This document shows, one piece after another, positions 28,501-36,189 of a DNA stretch of 64,000 bases; the stretch's first letter is position 1; each line of letters starts with the position of its first letter. This DNA is from Mytilus edulis (taxonomy: Eukaryota > Mollusca > Bivalvia > Mytilida > Mytilidae). Both the position numbers and the translations under genes were made by a program. Below the pieces are notes generated by a model, which had not been told where the DNA came from, ran no database searches, and worked only from the letters and a program-made list of their open reading frames with translations. The stretch covers positions 54,883,232 through 54,947,231 of the forward strand of contig NC_092349.1 of NCBI RefSeq assembly GCF_963676685.1. Reading direction: 5' to 3'.

Positions 28501-31500
28501 GTATTTGATAAAAAGTTAAATGCTACAGTGTCTTTAGTTAATCTTGGCAAGAGAACCACATTTGCAGATTTATATGTTGCTACTTTTATTATTCATAGAA
28601 TTACCATACAAAATAATGGAATATAAATTGCTTGCTATTCTGGTATGTATTAACAGAAGTTAACTAAATTTGACTGTATGGCTGCTTTGTCCTTGAAGGA
28701 TCTCTAATTGGTACAAGAAACCCTTCCTTGACCGACAAAAATATACTGACAACGTCGATAGATAAAGGGATAGTTATAAAAATAAAAGTATATATCACAC
28801 TATAATGATAAGTAATTATACATGTACATATATACCAAAATTCATATCAAACACTTTAACAACTACACCCCAAGTGGACAAATTGCATGTCAAAAACATC
28901 CAATACAAATGTTATCTGTATGTATGTGTGTAGGTGTTTGTTTTTGTTTATTGAATTATAATATGGTTAGCTTACATTTAGCAGGTACGACGCTTACTGT
29001 AAATATCATGACTCATCTTTTTTTAATGAAAAACCAAATTATACCCTTTAATTTCAACAAATAAGAAACAAACAAAAAAATAGACATTTTAGAAATTTTT
29101 GAACTAGATGAACTAGATGTTTAACTTGTTTAGAAATCACATTCCTTGAAAATTCAACAATGTTGACATTTTCAACTCCTTGCCAAGAACATACTTTGGC
29201 ATATTGCTTAATGTTCACCAACCCGTAGCCTGTACGAACGAACGAATATAACGTTGTTTTTTCTCAGGTTAAGCATTTGTATTGTCCCCCAACTTTTCGA
29301 TAACACTAGTCACTACAATGAACATGTATCCAAGAATCATAATTAATGAACGTAAATGATATCTTTGTAGAATTTGTCATGAACAGGAACATGATGGTGA
29401 TAAGGTATACAAAACAACCGAAAGGTAAAGTATCAAATTAATGCAAATAACAATGTAAGAAATGGTGACAACAAGCGCGAGCCATGTTATATTGGCCTTT
29501 TCGTTTTCACATTTCCCACACTTTTACGAGCAGAGAAACGACCCTTAGTGATTCTTGTGAACGTCGCTTGAACATCTGACAGTAAACGATGACAAGTTGT
29601 TCCACATATTCTATTTTCAGAAAATTTGACTGTTTCTACAAATTATCACTCGTATTTTGGAAATGACGATAAATGAACAAAATGAGTACTTTTTATACAT
29701 GTTATACGCAATTCAACGTTAACTGCATACTTTACAGAACACATATATCCATTAGAAAAGACTCGAGGTTGTCATGTTAGAAAGTATCATTTTTTCTAAA
29801 GTGTGTATACATTAATGCATTTCTTGAGTGATTTGTTCAAAACAAAAACAAAATTTAATGGCGAGCTCGAAGTAACAACATGTTCTATTCTAATTTCAAA
29901 AAGTTATATGCAAACCACAGAATTTGAACGCTCGTAATTGCCTTAACCACAGCACTGAATTTATATTATTGATGAAAAGCATTGATAAAAGTAATAACTC
30001 ATCACAAAAACTTTATATTATTTTCTTAACACTTGATCGTAACGGAGTGCATACATAATGTGGAGATTTTTAAATACTGATATAAATATATTTACAAATT
30101 TCAAAGGGTATGCATGACAGATTTTGATATTCCTATTGATTTATTTACACACATGTTACGTCTGTTATTCTTTTCGTGATTTTGAGTTTGAAATAAATTG
30201 TATATTATTGAAGATTTTTGTAACTATGGATGCCTTTGAGTTGTTGTTGTATATCGTTTTGGTGGTTTCGTGAGGCTATATTTTCATAAACATAAGCATA
30301 ACACAGTTCGAATTATGTATTATACAACCAACATTCATTATCGCTGAAAACTTTAAACTAAAGGCTCTATAGAGCCTATGTCGCTCTACTTAGTGCATAT
30401 CCATATTCCCAGAGGACACTCTCTATATAAAAGAGGGTAAACAAATCCTCATTTCATCAATTACGCGTGTAAGAAGTGACACTCTACAAAGTTTAACAGC
30501 AACATTATACTTGTAAGTATACCTTGCGTTGCTAATCATTTTTGTGTTTTAAAGTGTGTTTATCAAATACATTCTTACATATAAGGCAAAGCGCAGAACG
30601 AAATGGTAAAATTGTCGTTAAACGGCAATAACTCACTACAAACCAGTAAAGGTCTGACATGGCCTATATCTGTTCTCATCTGTACTGACTTTTTACTAGA
30701 CCAGTATAAATTGAACTGACTGTTACTTGATATTACTCTATCCCAGTATTATCAATACTCGAATATTGTGATTCATATTTGACCATGTTGACCTTATCTT
30801 TTCTCTTTATATAGTCTGAACTATTACACAACCAGTTCGCTATGCCCGTGTCTGTTGTGACATATTTGATTTTATTGAACGCAATCCATGTATTACTGGT
30901 AAATTATTAAACCAGGAATATCGGTACCATAAATTACTTAAAACCTTTACTGAATTTTTCCATAGATATAAAGATTTGGTTGTACCTGTAGCAAACTTAT
31001 TTCAAGTTCCAGGTTAGTGGAGGGTTGGGATCCCGCTAACATGTTAAACCCCGCCACATTATTTAAGTATGTGCCTGCCCCAGGTCAGGAGCCTGCAATT
31101 CAGTGGTTTTCGTTTGTTTATATGTTACATATTTGTTTTTCGTTCATATTTTTATACAAATTAAGCCGTTAGTTTTCTCGTTTGAATTGTTTTACATTGT
31201 CATATCGGGGCCTTTTATAGCTGACTATGCAGTATGGGCTGTTGTTAATATCTGTGTCATTTTGGTCTCTTATGGATATATGTCTCATTGGCAATCATAC
31301 CACATCTTCTTTTTTTATATGAAACAATTGCAGTCTTAAGTAACATTGTATTAAAAAAAAGTAAAATCACAATAATACTCCGAGGAAAATTCAAAACGGA
31401 AAGTCCCTGATCAAATGGCAAAATCAAATGATAACCACACCAAACGAATAGACAACAGCTGGCACATTCCTGACTTGGTACATGCATTTTTCAAAGTAGA

Positions 31501-34500
31501 AAATGGTGGATTGAACCTGATTTTATAGCGCTAGACCTCTCACTTAACTTTTACAACGATGCCTGACTGAACAAAACAAACAGACTCTATAAAATAGTCA
31601 AAATATGGTAAAAGCAGTCATCACTGTGTTACAATCTTAAAACAAACAAAGGTTTACTAAAAAGCACAAAAGCATCTATCAAATAAAAAAAAAACACATT
31701 CCTGGTTTCACGTGTATGGCGTCAAACGTCACATTGAAATTTTATCGTTCAATGTATATTAAAAAAAAATATATAATTTCACATGGGGAATGGCGGTATG
31801 CAGGGTTAAAAATCAAAAGTTATGTTAGAATTTTGTCGTTTGTCATATCATCACAATTAAAGATCAATAACATAATGACGGGATCTTTATTAGTAAAGGG
31901 TGACGTTATAAGAAGCAAAGAAACACAAAACGCCGCATATACAAATCACACCAGCAAAAATGCAAGGGTGGAAATTAATATGTAATCCTTGTAAATTCAT
32001 CGAACCTAAATGCAAACTAATAAGTATAAGTTATCTTATCAACATTGTTATTTGATCTTTGAAATTGTTTAACAGTTGCACACATGCCGATTTTGTCATT
32101 AGCAAACTAAAACATACATCGTGTAACTAAATTTGTAATTTTTCAATTTGTTATTTTGGGATATAAAAATACACATCTATATACATGATATATACGGGTT
32201 AAAACGGGTATACAATAGTTAAGTACTTGTCTAGTTGTTTCATACCTGTCACTAGCAACATGAAGATTGTTACGACTTTCATTTCTAGACGACAATCGTG
32301 AGCCCTTCGTGCTCGATTTATCTTACGTTGTCTGTGCTGAGATTGAACTACCAGCGCAAATTTAACCAAACTTGGTCAAAATCATTATATTTGTACCGTA
32401 AAGTGCATAATGATCGTGCTTGCGTACCTAGACAGCTAATATGACTTAAATTTATCATCGGAGTGAAATGTCAGTGCTGTCTTTATTTTTGAAAACCGTT
32501 ATAAGTTGAAAATCTGACAGAGGCACACAGGTTCAGAATATGGATTTCTACCAATAATTCAATACGTCTAAACTGTCAGACAACTTCCTATAGCAGTAAA
32601 TGAAATTTATTCCTTATAAAGAAACTATGCAGGCATGTAATCATAGCCAACTTGTCGTATCTATCAGATAATACTGAACGCTACTAACTTTGAAAGGAAC
32701 ATATTTGTCCTCTATTTGATATTGTGATATTCTAACAACTATTTATGGTTATTTGTTCGAAACTTTAAATTTAATATCTTCATAGAAAACTGTCGTTGCC
32801 GTTTGTAAATTTTCTTCTCTCAATCCACCTATTTCAGAAACTCTTAACAGTAAAAATCATCTATATTTGATCTTGTATAACGAACTCAAAAATTCAGCTA
32901 TGCTTGACTCAAGTATTAATACTATTTGTATTTAACACGAATGGTTACCTTTATGTGGATGTATATGTGATTGTCATAATAGTGAAAGGCTTAGCAAGCT
33001 ATAATCATTGAACCCATCATTTTCTACAGAAGAAAATGCCTGTATCAAGGGAATATTATAACTGTTGTTTTCCATTCGTTTGATGCATTTGTGCCTTAAC
33101 TTTGCCTTTTGATAAATTACTTTACGTTTCGAATTTTCCTTAGAAAGCGATTTTTGTTGGTGATTTTGATTTATGTAAAAGTTTTAAATTTATTCTACGG
33201 TTTAAATAGATTGATGCAATGTTAACAAAACCTTTCCATTTTTAGAGTTCCGTTTGCCCTTCTGTATCATATAGTGATATAACATATTTTATCACCTTTT
33301 TTTGGCTTGAATGCTTAAAATTACATTAATTTGAATATAACTTCCAAATGAATGATCTAAAGATCGAATTTATTTCTGACGAAAAATTTACATATATTGT
33401 TTCGTTTAACTTTCAATTTGTGTGATGGGTTTTGAATATTAATATGAAATATTTTTTCAGTGATTTATTTTTACTTAAAAGGAAGTATGAATGTTTGCAG
33501 TAATTAACGGGGAAAATACTTAAAACCGATATATTTGTAGAATCAACAAGCAATAACCTTTAAATGACATCTGACACATGATGGTATAATACTAAACCCT
33601 TAACGGGAGGGATTGTGTTTGTTATTCATATGATGACGACATTATATTTCAGTCAGTTGAATGAGGTCTGGCGCTGGCATGTCAGTTAGTCTTTTGTTAT
33701 TTATGTATTATAGTCATTTTGTTTATTTCTTTTATTACATATTCTGACATCAGACATGGATTTCTCTTAAACTGTAAACTGAGTTTTACTGTGCTTACTG
33801 TTGTACGTTTTTTTTTTTACACTGGCTAGAGGTATAGGGGGAGGGTTCAGAATTAAAAACCATGTTTAACTCCGCCTCGTTTTTTTCTCGCCTGTACCAA
33901 GTCAGAAGCCGCTGGCCTTTGTTAGTCGTGTATGCTTTTTATATTTAGTTTCCTGTGTATAATTCGGAGTTTAAAACATGTAGCATGACGTCCATGATCA
34001 CTAAACTAATATTCCTTTTTGTTCAGGGGTCAGCTTAAGGACGCCTCCGAGTGCGGGAGTTTCTCGTTGCATGGAAAGACCCATCGGTGGCCTTCGGCTG
34101 TTGTGCGTACTGTTGTACATTTTTTTTTACATTGACTAGAGGTATAGGGGGAGGGTTTAGAACTAAAAAACATGTGTAACCAAGCCTCGTCTTTTTGTGC
34201 CGGTCCAAAGTCAGGAGCCGCTGGCCTTTGCTTGTCTTGTATGATTTTTAAATTTAGTTTCTTGTGTATAATTCAGAGTTTAAAACATGTAGCATGATAT
34301 CCATGATCACTAAACTAATATTCCTTTTTGTTCAGGGGTCAGCTGAAGGACGCCTCCGAGTGCGGGAGTTTCTCGTTGCAATGAAGACCCCTATGGTCGG
34401 GATGTTGTCTCTTTGACACATTCCCCATTTTCATTCTCAATTTTAAAATTTATATAGCATTTAGTTAGTATGAAGACATATATGATTAGAAGTCAATAAT

Positions 34501-34693
34501 AAATTTGAATTTACCAGAAGTAACTTTTTATCAGTTATTCAGAAATTGTACATTGAAAGACCCCCAATTGATCTCTAGACAATTGGTTTTTAATTGCTAT
34601 TTTTTTTGTTTTTTTTATAATTTTACTATTATTTCAGAAGACGAGAATGATGACGAATCTAACACTATTCCAAAGCAGTATGAGGGGCAATAA
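4481..34693 (+). CDS. Single-pass type I membrane protein with one Ig-like domain (9 coding exons)
   Basis: Joining 4481-4535, 12524-12838, 18556-18597, 19312-19381, 19703-19803, 22815-22850, 23438-23548, 26793-26942 and 34638-34693 gives 936 nt, or 311 codons plus TAA, with every junction in phase. Layout: signal peptide 1-19; Ig fold ~22-123 with C40 and C104, a DxxxYxC motif (D97-V-N-I-M-Y-T-C104), an extra C45-C46 pair and W52/W55; a short hydrophilic stalk 124-158; membrane segment 159-180; then a basic stop-transfer NRK and a 131-residue acidic cytoplasmic tail with Y at HVYRDP and KQYEGQ. It resembles the lineage-specific Ig-domain receptors that are numerous in bivalves; the ligand is unknown. 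A role in cell recognition or immunity is inference from the architecture. Introns reach about 8 kb and hold most of the mobile DNA between 4.5 and 34.6 kb. No other Ig exon was found, but one could have been missed. Confidence 0.75.
5731..6100. mobile_element. TTAA-flanked MITE with ~95-bp inverted repeats
   Basis: TTAA at 5727-5730 and 6101-6104 flanks a 370-bp unit. It starts AAACCGATCTCTCATCGC and ends with the reverse complement. The arms (about 5731-5815 and 6017-6100) match closely through TCTGATATGTCGCG and GAGGTCACAT. Precise TTAA duplication is the hallmark of piggyBac-type transposases; the element carries no transposase and would depend on one in trans. Confidence 0.88.
6265..7020. 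repeat. Retroelement-like direct repeat, copy 1
   Basis: Two blocks are shared with 7878-8105: GCAATACTCATATAA...GAACGAATAACAATGAG (6268-6321) and GTGTAAGCCTC...CAGTCTCCCT (about 6820-6990). In this copy they are separated by about 500 bp, in the other they are adjacent, so one copy has an insertion or the other a deletion. I infer that they are the leader of the gypsy-like element whose pol remnant follows. Confidence 0.6.
7602..7876. mobile_element. Short TTAA MITE
   Basis: Terminal repeats AAGGTGGTACCTAACAC and GTGTTAGGTACCACCTT are perfect 17-mers. TTAA sits at both edges (7600-7603 and 7875-7878), overlapping the AA/TT of the repeat ends. The interior, about 240 bp, is AT-rich and non-coding. 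piggyBac-like mobilisation is inferred from the TTAA site. Confidence 0.88.
7878..8105. repeat. Retroelement-like direct repeat, copy 2
   Basis: Shares both blocks with 6265-7020 at roughly 90% identity by eye (for example CAGAGTCACCCATCTGTAGA). It directly precedes the pol remnant at 8256. Confidence 0.65.
8256..8755 (+). pseudogene. Ty3/gypsy pol 3' end (integrase C-terminus), decayed
   Basis: One frame reads YKWKQGVTVRKLGTVTYQ and then VGDLVWKRHIDQIRE. This is the characteristic C-terminal segment of gypsy-type integrases (the G-x-V-T-Y and W-K-R-H-x-D-Q-I/L-R pattern). A second open stretch, 8560-8755, ends RTERVRKAPERLIENM and stop, like the basic tail of such polyproteins. The two are separated by a family-A repeat piece (8488-8530) and are out of frame. 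Protease, reverse transcriptase and most of integrase are missing. Confidence 0.75.
8936..9180 (+). mobile_element. Polypurine tract and 3' LTR remnant of the gypsy element
   Basis: AAAAGGGGAAAGA (8936-8948) is immediately followed by TTGTTATGTTTAC, the usual polypurine tract/LTR junction with TG at the LTR start. It lies 180 bp after the pol stop, as expected. The right edge is not visible and is probably cut by the gag-like insertion that follows. No matching 5' LTR was found in the window. Confidence 0.55.
9180..9668 (-). pseudogene. DIRS-like retroelement gag-like fragment
   Basis: The longest frame on the minus strand (9668 down to 9255) has a phrase PFKIKEQIWEGKFIELHSLL and then INEWTSAFIVFMSVYIEKY. 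That pattern is shared by the first protein of DIRS-type tyrosine-recombinase elements and similar animal retroelements. Beyond the stop at 9255-9257 the same frame stays family-like to about 9180, with a second stop, so the gene is broken by at least two nonsense changes. Family assignment is from recall. Confidence 0.6.
9700..10430. other. Intronic AT-rich DNA, nothing recognised
   Basis: Lies in the second intron of the Ig receptor. No exon, RNA gene or terminal repeats were seen. Confidence 0.4.
10470..10600 (+). repeat. Interspersed repeat family B, divergent fragment
   Basis: CCTGTCCTAAGTTAGGAATCTG, a gap, then TTCAGTGGTTGTCGTCTGTT and AGACCGTTGGTTTTCGTTTGA match the longer copies at 31004-31335, 38958-39318, 50423-50740 and 62502-62790. 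Confidence 0.7.
11345..11500 (-). repeat. Interspersed repeat family D, reverse copy
   Basis: GGGAATGTGGCAAAGAGACA and CCCGCACCTAGAGGCGTCCT are the reverse complement of the 34020-34440 family-D sequence (CGCCTCCGAGTGCGGGAG, TCTTTGACACATTCCC). Confidence 0.8.
11510..12523. other. Intronic DNA before the Ig exon
   Basis: Several short open frames overlap on both strands near 11.8-12.3 kb, but none shows splice sites with consistent phase or a recognisable domain. Confidence 0.4.
12524..12838 (+). CDS. Ig-like domain exon
   Basis: The exon follows TTTTATTTTCAG and ends before GTAAGTTTC; it is 315 nt, phase 1 to phase 1. The translation contains LTLICKISSCC near the start and YTCVYG near the end, with the DxxxYxC signature between the F and C' region and the last cysteine. 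A GYSLIIRNV strand precedes it, as expected for an Ig E strand. The whole domain is in one exon, as is typical of Ig families. Confidence 0.85.
12839..16130. other. Long intron with (TA)n microsatellite
   Basis: AT-rich intronic DNA between Ig and stalk exons. The only clear structure is an alternating TA tract at about 13665-13697 followed by a poly-G run near 13708. No second Ig exon was found. Confidence 0.45.
16140..16435 (+). mobile_element. Retrozyme-like repeat with degenerate hammerhead, forward copy
   Basis: Contains AGCGTCACTGATGTGTC...GTCGAAACTCGCGTC at 16288-16333, a hammerhead-like core with GATGT instead of the required GATGA. It also has the family's downstream block (GGTCAATGCCACTATTGGTGG, GGGTATCAC). 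It is one arm of a large inverted repeat with 16590-16850. Probably inactive. Confidence 0.75.
16440..16850 (-). mobile_element. Retrozyme-like repeat with degenerate hammerhead, reverse copy
   Basis: On the minus strand, AGCGTCACTGATGA is followed by an altered stem II and ACAAAACGCGCGTCTGGCGTA (16691-16737). The GAAA box has become AAAA. The element parts GATACCCTGGAGAATGAAAC and GTGGCATCGACCCA mirror the neighbouring forward copy. The central 16445-16590 repeats the 'TATTTGGCAAAACTTTTTG' block once more, so more than one unit is present. Confidence 0.75.
16850..18555. other. Intronic AT-rich DNA, nothing recognised
   Basis: No splice-bounded open frame, no terminal repeats and no array seen. 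Confidence 0.4.
18556..18597 (+). CDS. Ig receptor stalk exon with GC donor
   Basis: This 42-nt exon lies between CTTTTGTAG and the donor ATAG|GCAAGT. It encodes a lysine/serine-rich stalk piece (EKKSTSGYKNLHI). Phase agrees with both neighbours. The only in-phase donor is GC, with the exact GC-AG consensus context, so this is a GC-AG intron. The small size lowers confidence. Confidence 0.6.
   Translation: MRKKVQAVTKICI
19312..19381 (+). CDS. Ig receptor juxtamembrane exon
   Basis: This 70-nt exon lies between TTTGTTTGTAG and GTAAGTATA. It encodes an Asn/Glu-rich extracellular stretch with a potential N-glycosylation site (N-I-T) next to the membrane and starts the hydrophobic segment. The donor matches consensus well. 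Its phase (2 in, 2 out) links it to the membrane exon. Confidence 0.7.
19703..19803 (+). CDS. Ig receptor transmembrane exon
   Basis: After TTCTATTGCAG, the exon encodes IGLGIFFASCLLLVVYCMI followed by SNRKETRSKSE, a clear membrane helix plus basic anchor. The donor was chosen as TATA|GTATTC because only that site leaves the single base required by the next exon. The alternative GTATAG four bases earlier would create a stop codon at the junction. Confidence 0.75.
20300..20400 (+). repeat. Retrozyme-family fragment without ribozyme
   Basis: CTGGGTCGATACCTCTGTCGG and CGCAGTAGTCAGTATTTCAA correspond to the block downstream of the hammerhead in the 16.3-kb copy (GGTCAATGCCACTATTGGTG, CTCAGTAGTAAGCAC). 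Confidence 0.6.
20416..20560 (+). repeat. Interspersed repeat family D fragment
   Basis: ACATTGGCCAGAGGTATAGG and the 'CCCCGCCGCATTTTTGCG' part match the 5' half of the tandem family-D units at 33796-34440. Confidence 0.7.
21176..21310. repeat. Half-copy of the 2149 palindrome family
   Basis: ATCTTCGCTAGCCAAGGGTA and GATCCACTCCCG are shared with the left arm of the 2149-2232 palindrome, but here the second arm is missing and the sequence continues into different DNA. Confidence 0.75.
22205..22258. repeat. Short hairpin in intron
   Basis: CCCAAGTTATGTCTCTGTG and CACAGAGAGCATAACTGGGA can pair around an 8-nt loop. It is isolated; no repeat copy was found elsewhere in the window. Confidence 0.6.
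22478..22627 (+). repeat. Interspersed repeat family A, truncated
   Basis: TGTTTCTGTTGTTTCGTTGT through TTCGAACAGGGTATACATGT matches the 3' half of the copies at 2301 and 36633. Confidence 0.75.
22815..22850 (+). CDS. Ig receptor cytoplasmic microexon
   Basis: A 36-nt exon between CGTTCTAG and GTAACT. In the phase set by its neighbours it reads NSEEGMLMVNG and continues smoothly into the next exon. It adds an acidic and hydrophobic patch just inside the membrane. Support rests on both splice sites and phase agreement. Confidence 0.65.
23438..23548 (+). CDS. Ig receptor cytoplasmic exon
   Basis: A 111-nt exon after AAAACCAATAG, ending at ACAG|GTAATG. It encodes a basic stretch (KVATTKRNKTEIVIMNPF) followed by a Pro/Arg/Thr-rich segment. 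Only this frame is open across the exon and matches the phases on both sides. Confidence 0.7.
23549..25060. other. Intronic DNA with a family-A stub
   Basis: Overlapping open frames at 23.6-24.07 kb read basic, aromatic peptides that I cannot place and that lack clear splice phase with the Ig gene. GAGTTTCGAACAGCGGTATA at 24379 is the end of repeat family A. Nothing else is recognised. Confidence 0.4.
25061..25735 (-). pseudogene. DDE integrase (KRBA2-like/gypsy-type) fragment, frameshifted
   Basis: Minus-strand frames read GTAAEVAYILLDIF, then after a frameshift near 25610 LQSDNRREFTAY and HPQSQGSVEWANADVKK. These are the second aspartate and the catalytic glutamate-equivalent region of retroviral-type integrase cores (E replaced in VEWAN context). 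A second shift near 25430-25520 leads into WAVQFIEFQKNRSYHRVIGQ and PCKALFGSEPKVGL, the C-terminal part of the KRBA2-like family. At least two frameshifts make it a pseudogene. The zinc-binding N-terminus was not found. Confidence 0.75.
26150..26290 (-). repeat. Interspersed repeat fragment (family B-like end, reverse)
   Basis: ATGTGGTATGATGGTCAATG and GAGACAACGCTCCTCAAGAG are the reverse complement of the terminal part of family B (GAGTTGTCTCATTGGCAATC, ATACCACATC). Confidence 0.7.
26509..26590 (-). pseudogene. Penelope-like RT C-terminal scrap
   Basis: The minus strand reads GRHHDLVYLNGITVSQM, closely parallel to the end of the larger RT fragment at 27336-28100 (GRHHELIDRYGMTVSQM). It is about 80 bp only, in the same orientation, and is from a separate, more degraded copy. 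Confidence 0.65.
26793..26942 (+). CDS. Ig receptor cytoplasmic exon with tyrosine motif
   Basis: A 150-nt exon between ACATTCAG and GTACATG. It is rich in Glu, Thr and Asn and carries the single tyrosine in DHVYRDPRL, a possible phosphorylation and SH2-binding site by motif only. Phase (1 in, 1 out) is identical to the flanking exons, so the exon could be skipped without a frameshift. Confidence 0.7.
27336..28100 (-). pseudogene. Penelope-like reverse transcriptase, 3' half
   Basis: A 220-residue frame contains QTVGIPMGTNCALILADLF (RT motif with the G-x-P-x-G turn), FRYIDDVL (the catalytic Y-I-D-D box), then YLDIHLEID and YGVYISQLIRYSRACFSY. This is the conserved order of this invertebrate RT family. 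Upstream, LGRDKSYFVKN and FSETDIIKMLD are in a different frame, so a frameshift lies at about 28000. The fingers domain and any GIY-YIG endonuclease are absent. The active-site residues are intact but the copy is truncated and dead. Confidence 0.85.
28101..30830. other. Intronic AT-rich DNA
   Basis: No coding exon, array or terminal inverted repeat was recognised. A repeat-tail phrase AAGGCTCTATAGAGCCTATG sits near 30360 and resembles ACAGGCTCTTATTAGCCTCC at 50330. Confidence 0.4.
30832..30990 (+). pseudogene. Reverse transcriptase fragment (Penelope-like relative)
   Basis: The forward frame reads PVRYARVCCDIFDFIERN, then TGKLLNQEYRYHKL and FFHRYKDLV. This corresponds to the post-palm region of the RT at 27.3 kb (QLIRYSRACFSYHDFLDRG...FYGRHHELI) but from a clearly different subfamily. 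It is 53 codons long and is followed within 15 bp by a family-B repeat, which suggests that family B is the 3' end of this element. Confidence 0.65.
31004..31335 (+). repeat. Interspersed repeat family B, near full length
   Basis: Runs from TTCCAGGTTAGTGGAGGG through CAGGAGCCTGCAATTCAGTG to CTCATTGGCAATCATACCAC and a T/A-rich end. It shares the whole order with 38958-39318, 50423-50740 and 62502-62790. Start phrase, internal order and end are all fixed, as in a retroelement 3' tail. Confidence 0.85.
31377..31840. repeat. Interspersed repeat family C, uninterrupted copy
   Basis: Shares AACGGAAAGTCCCTGATCAA, TAGACCTCTCAC, GTGTTACAATCTTAAAAC and the 'AAAGCATCTATCAAAT' block with the split copy at 43459-43617 plus 44644-44970. 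It acts as an empty-site control for the insertion there (GCGCTAGACCTCTCAC at 31527). Confidence 0.85.
31985..33785. other. Intronic AT-rich DNA
   Basis: A family-C-like fragment in reverse orientation occurs near 33020-33120 (GTTGTTTTCCATTCGTTTGA). Nothing else was recognised. Confidence 0.4.
33796..34445 (+). repeat. Tandem pair of family-D repeats, period ~312 bp
   Basis: TACTGTTGTAC starts each unit at 33796 and 34108. Both contain CTAGAGGTATAGGGGAGGG, AACATGTAGCATGA and GGACGCCTCCGAGTGCGGG. The second ends with the full family tail TTGTCTCTTTGACACATTCC. Head-to-tail arrangement with very similar copies suggests recent unequal duplication or a rolling-type product. Confidence 0.85.
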
Positions 34694-34700
34694 TGTATTG
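34638..34700 (+). CDS. Ig receptor last coding exon
   Basis: After TATTATTTCAG, the exon encodes an acidic end (DENDDESNT) and closes with KQYEGQ and TAA at 34691-34693. Seven bases later there is a strong donor GTAAGTCC, so the 3' untranslated region is spliced. A fitting acceptor (TTTTCTGTTCCAG) ends at 36982. Confidence 0.75.
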
Positions 34701-35039
34701 GTAAGTCCTATATTTCGATACAAGGAAGACAAATAAAAAGTGCAATCGGGTAAGTGACGTGAAAGAGAAAAGTTGACTGCCATGAGAGTATTAAAAAAAA
34801 CCATAATTTAACCTTTTATGCTGTTTGAATTTTCAATAAACCTACTTGTCTACCAGTAGGTTAATTTTTTTTATATTTGTTTGTTTTTTGTTCTGATTGA
34901 GATTGTGACACGGTGATGATGGCAGTATCCCTATTTTGATAATTTTACCTATAGTGCCTGTTTTGTTCACGCATTTGTATAAATATATTGTTATTTGATG
35001 CATCTGCCATACAAATGAGATGTATAACGCTTATACATA

Positions 35040-35240
35040 TATAAAAAAAACCAGGTTTAATTCACCATTTTCTACATTTGAGAATTCCTGTAACAAATCA
35101 GGAATATGACAGTTGTTGTCCATTCGTTTGATGTGATATATCATTTGATTTTGCCATTTGATAAGAACTATCCGTTTTTTTGGGTAAATTGATTGAGGTG
35201 TACATTTTGTGTGAAGTGAAAATGTGCGCTCGGTTAACGC
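35040..35240 (-). repeat. Family-C-like repeat fragment
   Basis: ACAGTTGTTGTCCATTCGTTTG and ATTTGATTTTGCCATTTGAT are the reverse complement of the first part of family C (CAAATGGCAAAATCAAATGA, CAAACGAATAGACAACAGCT). Confidence 0.7.
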
Positions 35241-36189
35241 TTTAACAATTCTATGAAATAACAAAAAAGAAGCATTCAATACTTAAAATTACATTGGTTT
35301 CGCTATGATCAAGAAAACATGATTACAATCTAGTTTTTCTTGTATTGACCTGACGTGTGTACTTATTGAAATGTGCACATGTGAAATCATGAATATTACA
35401 ATTCATTGTGAAATATAGGTTAATGTTCATGTCGCGAGACTGCTTTTAGCTAATCAGAATAACATATAGTAATGAAACATACATCAAATGTAATTATATA
35501 CCAGAAGACTATTTGATTACACTACATGAAAATTTCATCTTTTACTTTCCATTATATAAGACGTTTCTTTCAATACATGTGCAAATATTCCATTTTTGTT
35601 TAATTAACTTGTTCTCAAAGGGGTTTGCAATTAACTTAAGATGATTAGAGGATTTCATAGTATTTATATTTTTTTTTATCAAATTTTGTATCATAGTATT
35701 GATCGACTTAGTTTCCAAATTTTACAGCCTGTTTGTTCCAGGAAACGGACTTTGGTCGATAATTCTCAAGGTTTCAACTAATAAATGCGACGTTTTATCA
35801 GAGACCAGCTTTTTTTTTATCTATTCTGACAAAATCTCCAGTTACATTTCTTCTCGTTAAGGCAATCATAAATGCGCTAGTATAGTTCTCCGTGGAATCC
35901 GTGATTATCTTGAATATATATATATCTATATATATATCACCTTTCGTAGATGTTAATGTTAAATTCTGTTTCGATCCTAAGTAATAACATGACCAGAGAA
36001 AATGTGAATACAAGGAGAGTTGGTCAGATGTCAGTTGATTTTAAACGGACGTTTCAGACTAGATATATGACAGAATGAGTATGATCTTGATCTCTGAGAT
36101 AAGCAACACCATGTTAATCAGAATTTCTAAACACATCTAAAGACCAATGTTGGTCGATAAAAAAGAACACGACCCCAGACTGACATAAA

